From the NCBI GenBank assembly GCA_036365515.1, contig CM070874.1:91222342-91286341 (forward strand): a stretch of 64,000 bases of DNA, written 5' to 3'. Below the pieces are notes generated by a model that was given only the letters and a program-made list of their open reading frames with translations, made no database searches and had not been told where the DNA came from. This document shows positions 49,141 to 60,894 of this stretch, in pieces (the stretch's first letter is position 1; the number at the start of each line of letters is the position of its first letter). Both the position numbers and the translations under genes were made by a program. This stretch comes from Torymus aiolomorphi. Taxonomy: Eukaryota; Arthropoda; Insecta; Hymenoptera; Torymidae.

Positions 49141-51410
49141 AGTTATGTAATGCGTCTGGCTACAGACAGCACATAACCTAGATCTGCATATTGCTCTTCC
49201 AGATTTGCAAGTGAGTTGATAAATGGCGGCGAGGTAAACAAGAATCACAATCTCGCAACGCTAATGCAGCTTATGCTTACAAGAATCTGGTAGAGACAGT
49301 CTGAAAAGACAAATTAATTTTATAATTAAGGACGATGGGAGGAAAAAAGTCCCTGCACCAGAGAGAGCAGGTTCGTTTCCCAAATCAGGATCGATTTTAC
49401 AGCAATATACAGTTCTCGATCTACTGTTTGTCTCGCTGAATACGAAAGATAGGCGCATGCAGCTAGTGCTATATAACTCATGTACTGAATGGTCATGAAG
49501 TTTAATCTTAATGCTGCGCCATTGGAGTGTTACATTTTAAAGCATATTCTTAATATATAAAAATATATAGAAATATAAAAATCCTATTCTTGAACTGTCG
49601 TCTTATCGATCATGTAAGCAATCGAATAAAATTTTCGAGGAAAAGACAAACACAGGTGTGCGTAGCGCGCCAGTTAACGTTAGCCATTGTAAAAAAAAAG
49701 AGACAAGCCGTAAGGACTGGTTCGTCTAAAGAAAATTTTATTTCTAATTTGAAAGCATTTGGCAAGAGAAACATTGGCGCGTGAAGCGTGCATGAATCTT
49801 TCTAGCCTGATCAAAGAATTGATAGAATAAAGTATAAAGGGTGCTTTGCGACCCCGCTCACTTCCTTTTCAATTTCTTATATATATTGCCAAGCAGTGCG
49901 CTGTCAGATTTTTGATGATCGTTAATTCTTTTTTTTTTTCATAAAATAGTACGATTCAAGATTATATCAATCGATTGCGAAATAAATTATTGAAAACAAA
50001 AAATAAATAAATAAATAAATGAACATTTGTGTGCATAGCACTCCAATTAATGCAAAATTATATAATAATTACTTTGATTATAATATTGTAATAAAAAGGT
50101 AATTGTAAATGCATAGCATCAGATTCTTTAGAACGTTTTGAAAACAGGCTGACGTTCGTTGGTTATTATACTGGTCGTATATATATAAATCAAAATGTGT
50201 CAAAATTTTAATTTTAAGTTAATTAACGATAATTATCGTGGTTTGATTTCGAGTCTTTCAATATGGATTTCTTGCGGGTATAAAAGTTACTCTTCAAGAA
50301 TTACGAGATATCGAATTCAAACATTTCTGTTACTAAATTTTGTCAACGCAATTATCAACTTACAAATAATAATTATATTATTATAAAGAGTATAATTTAT
50401 TCTTTACTCATATGTATTACTGATAATGTTTTTAGTCAATTCTGACTAGATCCGTTGGGAGCGAGGAAGAAAATAAATCTCCCAAGATGTTAAATATTTG
50501 CGACGTTTCGTCGACGGATTTGTCAACCGTGAATACGATTAACAATTTAGATCATATTTATTACTCATTAGCTAAGGCTATATACATTTAAGGTTATTTA
50601 TATATTTTTCATATTTATTAATCAACCAAGATATCATAATCTTAAATTTTTGACTTTAAGTATTTGTTACGCTACTTAAAGTATATATACTGCCTAATTT
50701 CTTACTGACCTATGATATGGGTTCGAGTAATCGATGAATATTCAATTGTAGTTGATGTCTAGGTCTTATAAAGGCGTTTTTAACAACCCCTTCAAAATTC
50801 TTACAAAGTGATATGGATAAACTATCATTTGAATCAAGTAACTGGTGGTCTCAGTCAACACCAAATCTATATCAAAATGTTATTTCGATACTTTAGTTCG
50901 TCTAAATTTTTCTATAAAGGTAAAATATCAGGTGAATTACCGTAGATTATTCGTTTATACACTGAAAAAAAAAATTTCCAATTGAATCATTTAAATACAT
51001 TTTATTGAAAGAAAAAGTAATTGAAAGAATTGAGGCGTCATTTAAGTTATTACACGATTCATTAATTCAAATATATATAATGATTGTCTTAATATTATAT
51101 TATAATTCTCTTCATTTAATATTTGAATTGGAACTTTTCCTCCTTTTTCAAGTAAAATAGAACGATAGTAGTGTCTATCCGTAATCTGACTTTAGTATTA
51201 CTAAATACTTAGTATTTTGTGTATTTAATCAATATATATTTATATAAGAAAAAATCTCGCGAGTTTGTTGTGATAATTTAACATAATTATAATTCTTTTT
51301 TTATGATTACAAAATTCTAAAGAAATATCGTACATAGTCTTAGAGAACAAAGATATTCTACAAGAGTATGAGGTATGGTTGATTTCAGTTGGGTTAATCA
51401 AATTATTAAG

Positions 51411-51411
<1 letters not shown>
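49141..51411. other. Interior of the 5 kb insertion, no gene seen
   Basis: AT-rich. Short open frames at 49590-49784 and 50195-50386 look random. cactgaaaaaaaaaa at about 50960 resembles MITE ends of insects, but a partner was not found. Confidence 0.35.

Positions 51412-51413
<2 letters not shown>

Positions 51414-51466
<53 letters not shown>
51414..51466. repeat. (AAT)n microsatellite
   Basis: About 17 uninterrupted taa units. It yields a poly-Leu open frame on the other strand that is not a gene. Confidence 0.97.
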
Positions 51467-51468
<2 letters not shown>

Positions 51469-51811
51469 CAAGTTTTGAGAGATTCTAGTGATTAAATGAT
51501 AATAATAGTCGTTTACTGTACATGTAAAAGATTTAAAAAGTTTTAAAACATTGCGTAATAATAACATCTTTCTCAATACGAGAAAATTACATAAAAACAT
51601 AAGAAATACGCAATATTTCTTCTTAAAGTGATGAGCGGCCATGTTGAAGCATCTAAAGGCTTGATTTTGATTGGTCGATAAAAAGAAGGCGCGAAAAATT
51701 TACTGTTTGGAATTTAATGTTTGAATTTTTTAATGGAATTTTTACATTTAGAGTAGTATAAAAATGATTAAGTTCTGACTTTGAAAAAATACTTAAATAC
51801 GTTAAAAGTAA

Positions 51812-52627
51812 CCCTACTGAAAAAAACCACATGGAATCCGACGTGGAATCCGACACGAGATCCCACGTGTGAATTTGATATGGGATCCCATGTGGCACCC
51901 CACGTTTAAACTCGAAGCATGAATTCCCACATGAGGTCCCACAAGAGATCCCACATGAGATCTCATGTGGGATATTATGCGTTTAACTTGAGTACGGGAT
52001 CTCATGCAGATATGGCGTAAAACTTTGAGTCCCCCATTGTAAGTAACGGAGTTATCAAAAACAAGGCAAGCCTTGTAATTAGGACGCTTCACAAAGAGTC
52101 ATTTGAACGGTTGACTTACACGCCTTATATACTCTTGGCCGTCCAACTTATCCACAGATAGCACTACCGAAGCACCGCATAGCAGATAAATAGCCGAAGC
52201 TTACTTATGGAGAGCCGTCCATCACAAGTTCTGCTTTGTCACCGCAATGCGGCGTTCCGATAGCGCTTTCTGTGAATACACTGGATGGCCGAGAGTATAT
52301 AAGCCGTGTAAGTCAGCCGTTCAAATAACTCTTTACGAAGAGTCCTAATTACAAGGCTTGCCTTGTTTTTGATATCCCCGTTACTCACAATGGGGGACTC
52401 AAAGTTTTACGCCATATCTGCATGAGATCCCATACTCAAGTTAAATGCATGATATCCCACATGAGATCCTATGTGGGATCTCTTGTGGGATCTCATGTGG
52501 GAATTCATGCTTCGAGTTCAAACGTGGGATGCCACATGGGATCCCATATCAAATTCACACGTGGGATCTCGTATGGGATTCCACGTGGGATCCTGTGTGG
52601 GATCCCATGTGGTTTTTTTCAGTAGGG
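51812..52627. mobile_element. Foldback FB3 with CCC...GGG ends and GGGATCCC-rich arms
   Basis: The ends ccctactgaaaaaaaccaca and its complement are flanked by AA on both sides. About 190-bp arms are built of degenerate words such as tgggatcccatgtgg. Between them (about 52010-52420) is a palindromic core with caaggcttgccttg, gtaacggagttatc and tatataag that also occurs in FB4. Same end style and 2-bp target as the 600-bp CCCGGTC element. Confidence 0.8.
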
Positions 52628-53430
52628 AAAATGTAATGAAGATAGCATACATAACCTTAAAACAGAAAAGTACGCGCGAAGCGCGTTTGAATATCGCTTG
52701 TACGTTGAGATTTCAATTGTCAACGACTAATTTTCAGTCTCGTCAATATCGTATCTATGTTATAATATCACAGTCAAAACCTAGAAACTAAAATGTTAGG
52801 TTTGAAAGTGTTTTAGTTCAAATGGTTTAATTATTAAGATAAACAGTGGGATGTAGTTCGATTTTATAAACTTAATTTTACATGTGGTAGATTCTGATAA
52901 AGCTAGTCCATAGTAGCTGATTCTGATACTTAAAGTACTTAAGTTAAATAATTTTCTTTTTCAAACGAAGTTCGTAATTATCTAGAATTTAGAATTACTG
53001 AAATAAAAGACTGAATAGTCACTCTGAACATCTACCTAGTGATCTCGAGAACAAGACACGAAGCTCGATTATAATTATGCAGAGGGTCTCGTTCGAGAAG
53101 ATCACATCCCACCCTTAAATGAATTTTAATAAAAATTTATAATATAAAAATACATATAATAACATATATTATTCATTTAACATTATCTTAAGAACGTTCC
53201 CACCCATTGATAACATATAGACAATATAGCAACTGTAAACTATATGACGAGAGAGACCGGCCGGCCTGGCGGGGCGAGCCAGCAGCCGAGTTTTAGAAGT
53301 GGGGATAGCTGAAGTTTGTGGCGACATCTATGTACACTGGCGGTACTACCTAGTGATCTTCTCGAACGAGATCCTCTGCATAATTATAATCGAGCTTCGC
53401 CCGCCTTCGGCGGGCTCGCTCGATCGTCCA

Positions 53431-53568
53431 ATTTACTTGGAAATTGATATTTCCCTGGTTTTATTGGAATAACGAGACCAAACGAAAATCACAAAAATGG
53501 TAATGGAACTTGTATTGATAACATGTTTATAAAAACAGAAAATATTAATACTAAAACCTATAAACTAA
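53431..53568 (+). pseudogene. LINE endonuclease domain, piece 4
   Basis: Resumes after the 5 kb insertion: FPGFIGITRPNENH and GTCIDNMFIKT, the end of the endonuclease domain. One frame slip near 53446 (gaaattgatatttc) separates the first few codons from the rest. The piece stops where FB4 begins (cccacatagcac). No reverse transcriptase part is in the window. Confidence 0.82.
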
Positions 53569-55020
53569 CCCACATAGCACATTTCGTTCTGGGAACGTTC
53601 CAAGAACATTTTTGTAGGTACGTAAGAACGTGCCGGCCAAAAGTTCTTAGGAAGTTCCTGCGACGTTACTGGAACGTTAAAATGTCCGTAATTTGGTTGA
53701 TGCATAACGTTCCTGTAACGTTCCTGAAACGAAATAATGGTTCGACAAGCAAATGAAAAATAATATCGCCACGTTGAGTAAACGATATCAGAACGTTGAT
53801 AAAATAACGTTGTTTTTAGAACGTTCCGAGAACGTTTTTGTGGCGAATACAATAGGTTTTTCGGTACTTTCTTGGATGCTCTGCCTATGTCGGAGCATAT
53901 GTGCTCGTAACGTACGTGCAACAATGAGATCAATAAAAACGTTCTAAGAACGTCAATGCGGCGTCAAAGAAATATTTTAAAATATTTGTGGTACATTTTT
54001 CCACGTGATGAAAACGTTGCAACGACGTACGCCATACAGTTACCGATGGTGACATCGGTAACGTTGTAGGAACGTCGAAAGAACGTCATTAGTAACCATC
54101 CAACACATGACCCGACGAGATAATATTAGTTGATGTTTAGCATGTGATCTGACACGATACCAGGCATCTATCTTTTTATGTTTTATTATTAAAATTATTC
54201 CACGCAGATATTGCGTTAAATTTTAAGCCCCTATGTAAAGGGGGATACCAAAAACAAGGAAAGCCTTGTAATTCGGACTCTTCGTAAAGAGTCACTTGAA
54301 CGGTTGAATTACACGTCTTATATACTCTCGGCCTTCCAATGTATCCGCAGGAGTCACAAACGGTGCGCCGCGTAGCGGCAAATAGCGTAAGCTTGGTTAT
54401 TGAGAGCCGTTCATCACAAGTGTCTTTTTGCGACCGCTACGCGGCGCATCGTTTGTAACTCCTGCGGATACATTGGAAGGCCGAGAGTATATAAGACGTG
54501 TTAAACCAAACCGTTCAAATGACTCTTTACGAAGGTTCTGAATTACAAGGCTTGCCTTGTTTTTGGTATCCCCCTTTACATAGGGAGTTTAAAATTTTAC
54601 GCAATATCTGCGTGAAATAATTTTAATAATAAAACAAAAAGATAGATACCTGGTATCGCGTCAGGTCATATGCTAAACATCCACTAATATTACCTCGTCA
54701 GGTCATGGGTTGGATGGTTACTAATGACGTTCTTTCGACGTTCCTACAACGTTACCGATGTCACCATCAATAACGGTATGGCGTACGTCGTTGCAACGTT
54801 TCCTTCACATGGAAAAATGTACCACAAATATTTTAAAATATTTCTTTGACGTCGCATTGACGTTCCTAGAACGTTTTTATTGATCCCATTGTTGCACGTA
54901 CGTTGCGAGCACGTTGCTCCGACGTAGGCAGAGCATCCAAGAAAGTACCGAAAAACCTATTGTGTTCGTCACAAAAACGTTCTTGGAACGTTCTAAAAAC
55001 AACGTTATTTTATCAATATA
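53569..55020. mobile_element. Foldback FB4 with GAACGTTC-rich arms
   Basis: Arms (about 53795-54150 and 54690-55020) pair and are built from gaacgttc and caacgtt words. The left side has about 220 bp more (from 53569) than the right, so the right terminus is lost. The core (about 54200-54640) is a palindrome with tatataagacgtgt and caaggcttgccttg, homologous to the FB3 core although the arms are unrelated. Translations of it are artefacts. Confidence 0.75.
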
Positions 55021-55030
55021 TTGGTATGTA

Positions 55031-55660
55031 GGAGTTCGATCTTCCCGAGGCAAAGATGTGAGAAATAAATTTCTCATAGCCCGTTGGAAAATGCTTTTGA
55101 GAGAATACGATTATGAAATAGTCCATAAACCCGGAAAGATTAACATGAATACAGATGCGCTTTCGATAAATCCCGTATCCACGCAATTTGTCACTACATC
55201 ACCCTTCCTTAACCCAGAAGGATTGTTCCCTGAGACCAATACTGAAAAATTATTCCTTCTTACAAAATCCGATGTCAAGTCTCGGGAGGAAATTCCTGAA
55301 GGGGATGAGAACCCTCGATTAAGCCACCCTTTGACACAACTGAATAACGGACTTACGGACGATGATGAACCCACGACATTACCACCAATTCATAATCCTG
55401 ATCTAAGGATTCACAACACCAACACTCCGGTTGCAGGAAGCGCAATCGCCCTTGAGCACAGGAATATTAGCTTAAATGGACCGGTTGTAGAGGCCGCACC
55501 TGAAGCCCTGAAAGACGGGAAGATAGGTCTAACCCGGCATGGGAAGCATGGTCCGAAGCCCTTGATTACAGGGAAGGTTAGAAAAAAGGACGTCGAATAC
55601 ACGTCGAATAGCCTCAAGTTAAATTCCCATCAAGAAACCTCGACAAGCGGGGAACAATGA
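55031..55660 (+). pseudogene. Ty3/gypsy pol: end of RNase H and linker
   Basis: RSSRGKDVRNKFLIARWK, then LLREYDYEIVHKPGKINMN and a decayed ADALS-type word (NTDALSINP) are the C-terminus of a Ty3/gypsy RNase H. The catalytic part and all of gag, protease and RT are missing; FB4 abuts at 55020. After it an open linker, rich in Asn, Pro and Glu, runs to a stop at 55660. On the plus strand, colinear with the integrase downstream. Confidence 0.85.
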
Positions 55661-55999
55661 ACCAGGTGCGGAGGATATAACCGAAGCTATCATGATTTCT
55701 GCGAAGTATAGGGCCGAGGACCAACATGAAAATTCCTATCAAGAAATCCCGTCAGGCATTTTTGGGTGGTTAGCTACGAATCCGGTTGTTGGTTATACAA
55801 CCGATGCTCCTGGGGGTCGTGAGAAGGATAGGGCCGGGGACCAACAGAAAAATTCCTATCAAGAAATCCCGTCAGGCAAAAGTAGGGATGAAACAGTACA
55901 CATAAATCACAGCACAACTGAAACAACACACACAAACAACAATACAATTGACAAAGACCGAACCAACATAAACATTAACTACACTTATACCATTGACAT

Positions 56000-56270
56000 A
56001 GCGAGGCAGAGATACCCAAGACCTCAGAAAACCCCGAGACCCTAGATAGTGAGGCAGTAATACCCCAAGACCCTAGATAGTGAGGCAGTAATACCCAAGA
56101 CCTCAGATAACGAGACAAATAGCGAGGCAGAGATACCCAAGACCTCAGAAAACCCCGAGACCCTAGATAGTGAGGCAGTAATACCCCAAGACCCTAGATA
56201 GTGAGGCAGTAATACCCAAGACCTCAGATAACGAGACAAATAGCGAGGCAGAGTTACCCAAGACCTCGAT
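56000..56270. repeat. 121-bp tandem repeat in the gypsy linker
   Basis: agcgaggcagag recurs at 56000, 56121 and 56242, with inner copies of ccctagatagtgaggcagta. Two full units and part of a third. It breaks the linker reading frame. Upstream, 55725-55760 and 55844-55880 share caacatgaaaattcctatc-like words, a further direct repeat. Confidence 0.9.
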
Positions 56271-56382
56271 AGATCAAACAGAGAGTCCCGACACCTCAGA
56301 TAACGAGGAGATTCGTCCTATGATACTTAAGGCTAATACATGTGTTATACGAACGCGCGTCAATAATATTGAATAAATTTTA

Positions 56383-56778
56383 ATGATAACATCCGTCGAA
56401 TACTCCCGGGATCAACTTTTGATGAGGAAAGATAATATCGCGCATTTCCTATCAGTAGATTGCGAATTAAGTACCTCCATTTGCCAACAGCTAATCGATT
56501 TGGAAATGATAGACATAGATAAGTTGAACAACGAGCCCATTGGTGTAGGCGCGATTGTGCAATCTAAATTGTCAACCGGTAAAATAATATACTCATTATT
56601 TACCAAAGAGAAGTCAAATGAAACAGCAAGCGCGACTATAATAGTTCTCTGTCTAGACTCCCTCCGGATCGCGATGATTGAGGAAGGAATAAATTCTGTT
56701 AGTATAATCTCAAAAATCGGAGACGGCTTGGAAAAGAATCACTGGTTACGCCCTTCCTATTTCCGATATGATCGCTGA
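56383..56778 (+). pseudogene. Extra domain between RNase H and integrase (macro-like?)
   Basis: A 131-codon frame with YSRDQLLMRKDNIAHFLSVD, CELSTSICQQLIDLEMIDI and KIIYSLFTKEKS. This layout (an N/D-rich start, then a small Rossmann-like pattern) recalls the macro domain found in some arthropod gypsy elements, but the resemblance is from memory and weak. The end overlaps the integrase frame by 11 bases in another phase. The zinc-binding start of integrase is not recognisable, so a deletion is likely. Confidence 0.45.
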
Positions 56779-57466
56779 GATGGTTGCCACCGCGTTAGTT
56801 CACGATTTCATCACTAGGTTTGGTTGTCCCAAAGCTATTAAAACCGATCAGGGTAGTAATGTCCAAAGCAGTTTAATGCAAAGGGTAGCTAAAATATTTA
56901 AAATTAAACAATTACGATCTACTTCCTTCCATCCGCAAACAATGGGTTCTTTAGAAAGAAGCCACCATTCTTTAGTAGAGTATCTAAAAATGTATACGGA
57001 TAAAACTGACTGGGATGCCTGGATTAAAATGGCTATGTTTTCGTATAATACGTCGGTTCATTCAGCGCACGGTTTTACCCCCCACGAATTAATTTTTGGA
57101 CAAAAGGCACGATTACCTTCCGAGTTGGAAACAAGGACCGTAGAGAAAACGTATGAAATGTACTTAGATGAATTAATATTCAAGGTAAATGACACTCAAA
57201 AAATGGCGAGCGCGCGGTTATCAGAAGCTAAGGAACGGTCAAAGCGATATTACGATCAGAAACTAAATACAAAAGATTTTAAAGTCGGGGAGGAGGTATA
57301 TTTATTAAAAGATCCTCAAGTAGGTAAATTTGACGAACAATACACGGGCAGCTATAAAATAATTGAATTAATAGGCGATAGGAACGCGAAAATAAATTTA
57401 GGAAATAACAAGACTAAAATAGTCCATGTGGGCAAATTAAAACACGCATGTTTTCGACCTAGCTAA
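56768..57466 (+). pseudogene. Ty3/gypsy integrase, C-terminal two-thirds
   Basis: Catalytic-core sequence with FGCPKAIKTDQGSN (second catalytic Asp), FHPQTMGSLERSHH (catalytic Glu), then FSYNTSVHSAHGFTPHELIF and the C-terminal strands EEVYLLKDPQVGKF and GSYKIIELIGD, 232 residues. The HHCC finger and first Asp are missing upstream, so it is a broken integrase though still open. No chromodomain. Confidence 0.92.
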
Positions 57467-58440
57467 TTTTTTATCTATTTCTTTCTCCTTTACGCGATAT
57501 TTATAATGTTACTCTGTGGGGTGTTTGTATTTTTTATATTTTACGTGCGACCTAATCATAAATTCATGTATCTTGTTTGTAATCAAATTAATAAATAATA
57601 AAATAATAAGGGTCATAGGAGAGATGGCCAGGGCTCGCTCTAAAGGTTAAAATCCAGAATGTTTTAAGATAATCTCTTTTTTATGCTCTGGAAATGGGAA
57701 ACCGGAAGTACTCCTGATACGTTGCATCAGGATGGGTCCCGGTGAGCCATAGGAAGCATCTCACGGAAAGGAGCGATGGCAGGGGCTCCCTTCACCATTA
57801 AAAATTAAAATTATTAATAAATCACCCTTAATTAAAAATCGTAAGTATCACCGCGTCTTAAAACTGAGTAGTATAATTAATTTCACCGTTAACTAACCAA
57901 ATTAAACTCATTTTTGTTTAAATTCCAAAACAATATTTCACCCTAAAAAAAATTAAATTATTTAAAATAAAACCGCGTTTTATAATACACTTCACCCTTA
58001 AAAATAAAATTATTAAATCTACGCCCTTAAAACTTAAAATTACTAATTAAAACTTCACCCTTAAAATCAAAATTTTTTGCAATAATTAAACTGACCTAGG
58101 AAATAAATTTAATAGATAAATTCCAGGAATAACTTTAAAGTTCCATCATATATTCACGAATAAAACCGCGCCTTCAACCTGATTAGTATAATTAATTCCT
58201 CTGTTAAAATAACCTAACAAAGTTATCTTTATAATTAAAAAATTTTGCGACTTCACCCTTGCAATGAAAATTTCTTAATTTTTCTTTATGAAAATCGCAA
58301 CTGCAAGCATTTAACTCATTATTTACCATTAAAATTTTAAGCAACCGTAAGAGTAGTAGGGGCAGCGCGGCTACCGCGCCAGAGCGGCTCCCGCGCCACT
58401 TACCCACCGAGCACTACTTACCGTCCGTCGGTAAGGTAGG
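57467..58440. other. 3' untranslated/LTR-side region of the gypsy element
   Basis: After the integrase stop lies a GC-richer block (57610-57790: gaaatgggaaaccggaagta). Then comes an AT-rich stretch to about 58260 in which ttcacccttaaaa recurs about six times, irregularly. LTR borders could not be fixed. Confidence 0.4.
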
Positions 58441-58470
58441 GTGCAAAGTCACCATGCGAGAGGCCCGGTA

Positions 58471-58912
58471 GAGGGCGCATTGAACATTTACTCCATCGAT
58501 AAAATGCATACGTATGTCATGTTGCAGGGGGCATGGGGCCCTCATGTGATGTTATGTTGTAAGTGAATATAGAATATTTTTATAATATTCATATAGTGTT
58601 TAAATTTGTTAATTATAAGTAGTCTTATATTCCGCGCCAGCCCGGTTGTAGAGGGCGCATTGAACATTTACTCCATCGATAAAATGCATACGTATGTCAT
58701 GTTGCAGGGGGCATGGGGCCCTCATGTGATGTTATGTTGTAAGTGAATATAGAATATTTTTATAATATTCATATAGTGTTTAAATTTGTTAATTATAAGT
58801 AGTCTTATATTCCGCGCCAGCCCGGTTGTAGAGGGCGCATTGAACATTTACTCCATCGATAAAATGCATACGTATGTCATGTTGCAGGGGCATGGGGCCC
58901 TCATATGATGTT
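58471..58912. repeat. 180-bp tandem repeat between gypsy and Maverick
   Basis: gagggcgcattgaacattta starts units at 58471, 58651 and 58831. The first two are nearly identical over 180 bp and the third is cut at about 58912. Each contains catgttgcagggggcatggg and gttatgttgtaagtgaatat. Confidence 0.95.
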
Positions 58913-59410
58913 CAGAGGGTATGCTATATCCATTGTGAATATTTATGATGATATCAACACATTTTTATCCCATTCACTTACTACTTAAATCTTTTATAAT
59001 CTTGTTGTTGGGGAAAGGATTGAGTGTTAGTAGAATATTTACTAGTATTATTTTTCCACGCTGATTCATTTTTTTACTATCGTCAGATAGTCTGGTGTAT
59101 GAAATCGTGTTTGAACCAGTAAATTTTTCCATTGGGACTCAGGCTTTTGTTTTTCTTTCTGACTATTGTCAGAAAGTTTGCTGTATGGAATGTTGCTACT
59201 ACTAGTACTATTTGACTGACCCATTTTGTTGATTGTTTCAATTAGACTGAGGTAATTTTAGAATTTATGTGATTTATAAACACAACTTATTTCTTAAAAC
59301 TTAAGAGAAAAAGGAGGGGATAAAAAGATAGGTAATAAAAAGATAATTCAATTTTTTTATAATTTATTTATTTTTCATAATTTACAAACAAATGATACAT
59401 ATATAAATTT
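58913..59410. other. Gene-free flank of the Maverick
   Basis: Contains two similar words (actatcgtcagatagtctgg at about 59084 and a relative at about 59160). It may include one terminal repeat of the Maverick element, but with only one end visible this cannot be shown. Confidence 0.35.
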
Positions 59411-60649
59411 TTATACAAGTTTTTTAACATCACCACTAACAGGATTATATTTTATAATACGATCATGTAAAATTAAACAATAAGCAGTGGTTTCTGCAGG
59501 AATATTTTCTTTGGTTTCAAATTCAAGACGGACATCCACAGCAGCTTGTTTTAGAGATTCATTCTGTTTAGAACAATCGATGACAATAAATGGTGTATAA
59601 TTTATAAATTCTGATTTACTTAGCAAAGGATCTATTTCATTGTTGTTATAATATTCGCTTTGAAAATGTGCATACATATCATATAAAAGCGCATATTGAT
59701 TATGTGTAACATCTAAATTGAGATTACCATAAGGATAGTACTGAGAATTCAAAAAAAGTTTGACATTAGTGATATTACAGTGATCAAAATGACTATTGTT
59801 TACATTTTTCTCACCTCTTCGTTTCGTTTGGAAAGCTAAAATTACAAAGCGTGGCTTTTCTAATTGGTTAGAGGTTTTAACAGTCCATATTTGTTTTACA
59901 GTTGTTGGAAGAACAGGATATTCGTATAATTCCCATGAACGATAACTCATAGCAATAGGTATATCTTTTTGTATAAAATTAAAAAGCTGTATTTTACGTT
60001 TGTCTGATAACATAACGTAAGGCATAAGCCATTCTACTCGAGTAAGTTGAATTTTAAAATTTTCATAATTCACAGCATCAGCTTGAGTAGAACTTTGTAT
60101 AACAGCATTATAATCATTTCTTGATCTTGTCAGTATAAGTTCATGTTTAACATTTACAATTATTTTACGATAATCTTCAGCAAATCCAAAAATCATGGAC
60201 AAAGGTATAGAGACATCAAAATTTCCACTATTATCAGTAATTTTTCCTGTTTCTGTTACACCTATCCATCCTGCGTTCTCAAGATATTTGCTTTAGTTTG
60301 GTGAAAAAGAAACATAACCTTTTAACGTAGAAGTCAATCCAACATTTTTACATCTATCAATTTCTACTCCATTGATATCATAACGCATTTCTTCAAATAA
60401 GTGACATATAGCATTATTTACAAATGCAGTATTTGTCAGCAGAGTACCATCATTTTTTGTTAATTTACCACATATATGTAAGGTACTTTTTGATGGTAAT
60501 AAGCATAAATCTTGATGCTGAATAGATATACGAATTTCATCACTATTATTGAAAGATGATGAGGTATATGGTTGATGAGCATGAAGCTCATAGTGTGAAA
60601 TTGCCTCATCAAAAATTACTGGTGACTGTACACTAAGGACTTCCTCCAT
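59411..60649 (-). pseudogene. Maverick major capsid protein, one in-frame stop
   Basis: Double-jelly-roll major capsid protein that builds the predicted icosahedral shell. The region spans 413 codons in one frame with one TAA at 60293-60295, at about codon 119. The N-terminal part (from ATG at 60649) contains VIFDEAISHYELHAHQPY. The C-terminal part contains EYPVLPTTVKQIWTVKT and NVKLFLNSQYYPYG, typical of arthropod Maverick capsids. Apart from the stop the frame is open and well preserved, so the lesion is recent or a read error. The residue normally encoded there is not known from this sequence. Confidence 0.9.
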
Positions 60650-60691
60650 TTTCTTCTCGTTTCAAATGACAGCAGCAGATAAATATATAAG

Positions 60692-60892
60692 TTACTTTTT
60701 TAATTTTTTTGACTGTATTTTTTTTACGTTTCCGTTGTTCTTTTGATTTATAATTTTTAAGCCTAGACTTTTTAGAAACTGAATGTTTTGACGTGTTAAC
60801 TGTTTCGTTACTTGTTGTCGACTGATCGCTTGCTGACATACTGGAGTATTAATATAACCTTTTCCAATCTTAGAGTTGTAAACTATTCCCAT
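60692..60892 (-). CDS. Small basic Maverick protein
   Basis: 66 codons from ATG at 60892. It ends in a Lys-rich tail (KKIQSKKLKK) after a short conserved-looking word QFLKSLGLKI. It lies between the penton and capsid genes, 2 bp after the penton stop and 42 bp before the capsid ATG. Size, basicity and position suggest a minor virion or core protein, but the family is not named with confidence. An overlapping frame at 60633-60839 is rejected. Confidence 0.55.
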   Translation of the reverse strand: MGIVYNSKIGKGYINTPVCQQAISRQQVTKQLTRQNIQFLKSLGLKIINQKNNGNVKKIQSKKLKK

Positions 60893-60894
60893 TA

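Larger units (their letters stand above)
48410..53430. mobile_element. About 5 kb inverted-ended insertion in the LINE
   Basis: About 115 bp at the left (48424-48538: cactaggtagtaccgccagt, then gtcgccacaaacttcagcta) recur inverted at 53247-53358. Just inside and beyond the right copy is a palindromic pair around gaagctcgattataattatg (about 53060-53105 and 53350-53398) and a hairpin cccgccttcggcggg. No clean TSD and no transposase are seen. The interior 48540-51400 has no recognisable gene. It may be composite. Confidence 0.6.

Noticed and set aside
53523..54990. Open frames in FB4, including one running into the gypsy RNase H
   Set aside because: The foldback part translates gaacgttc repeats. 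Only the portion from about 55031 is protein-like.
60633..60839. Second small open frame upstream of the capsid gene
   Set aside because: It overlaps the better-placed small basic protein in another frame and the capsid start.
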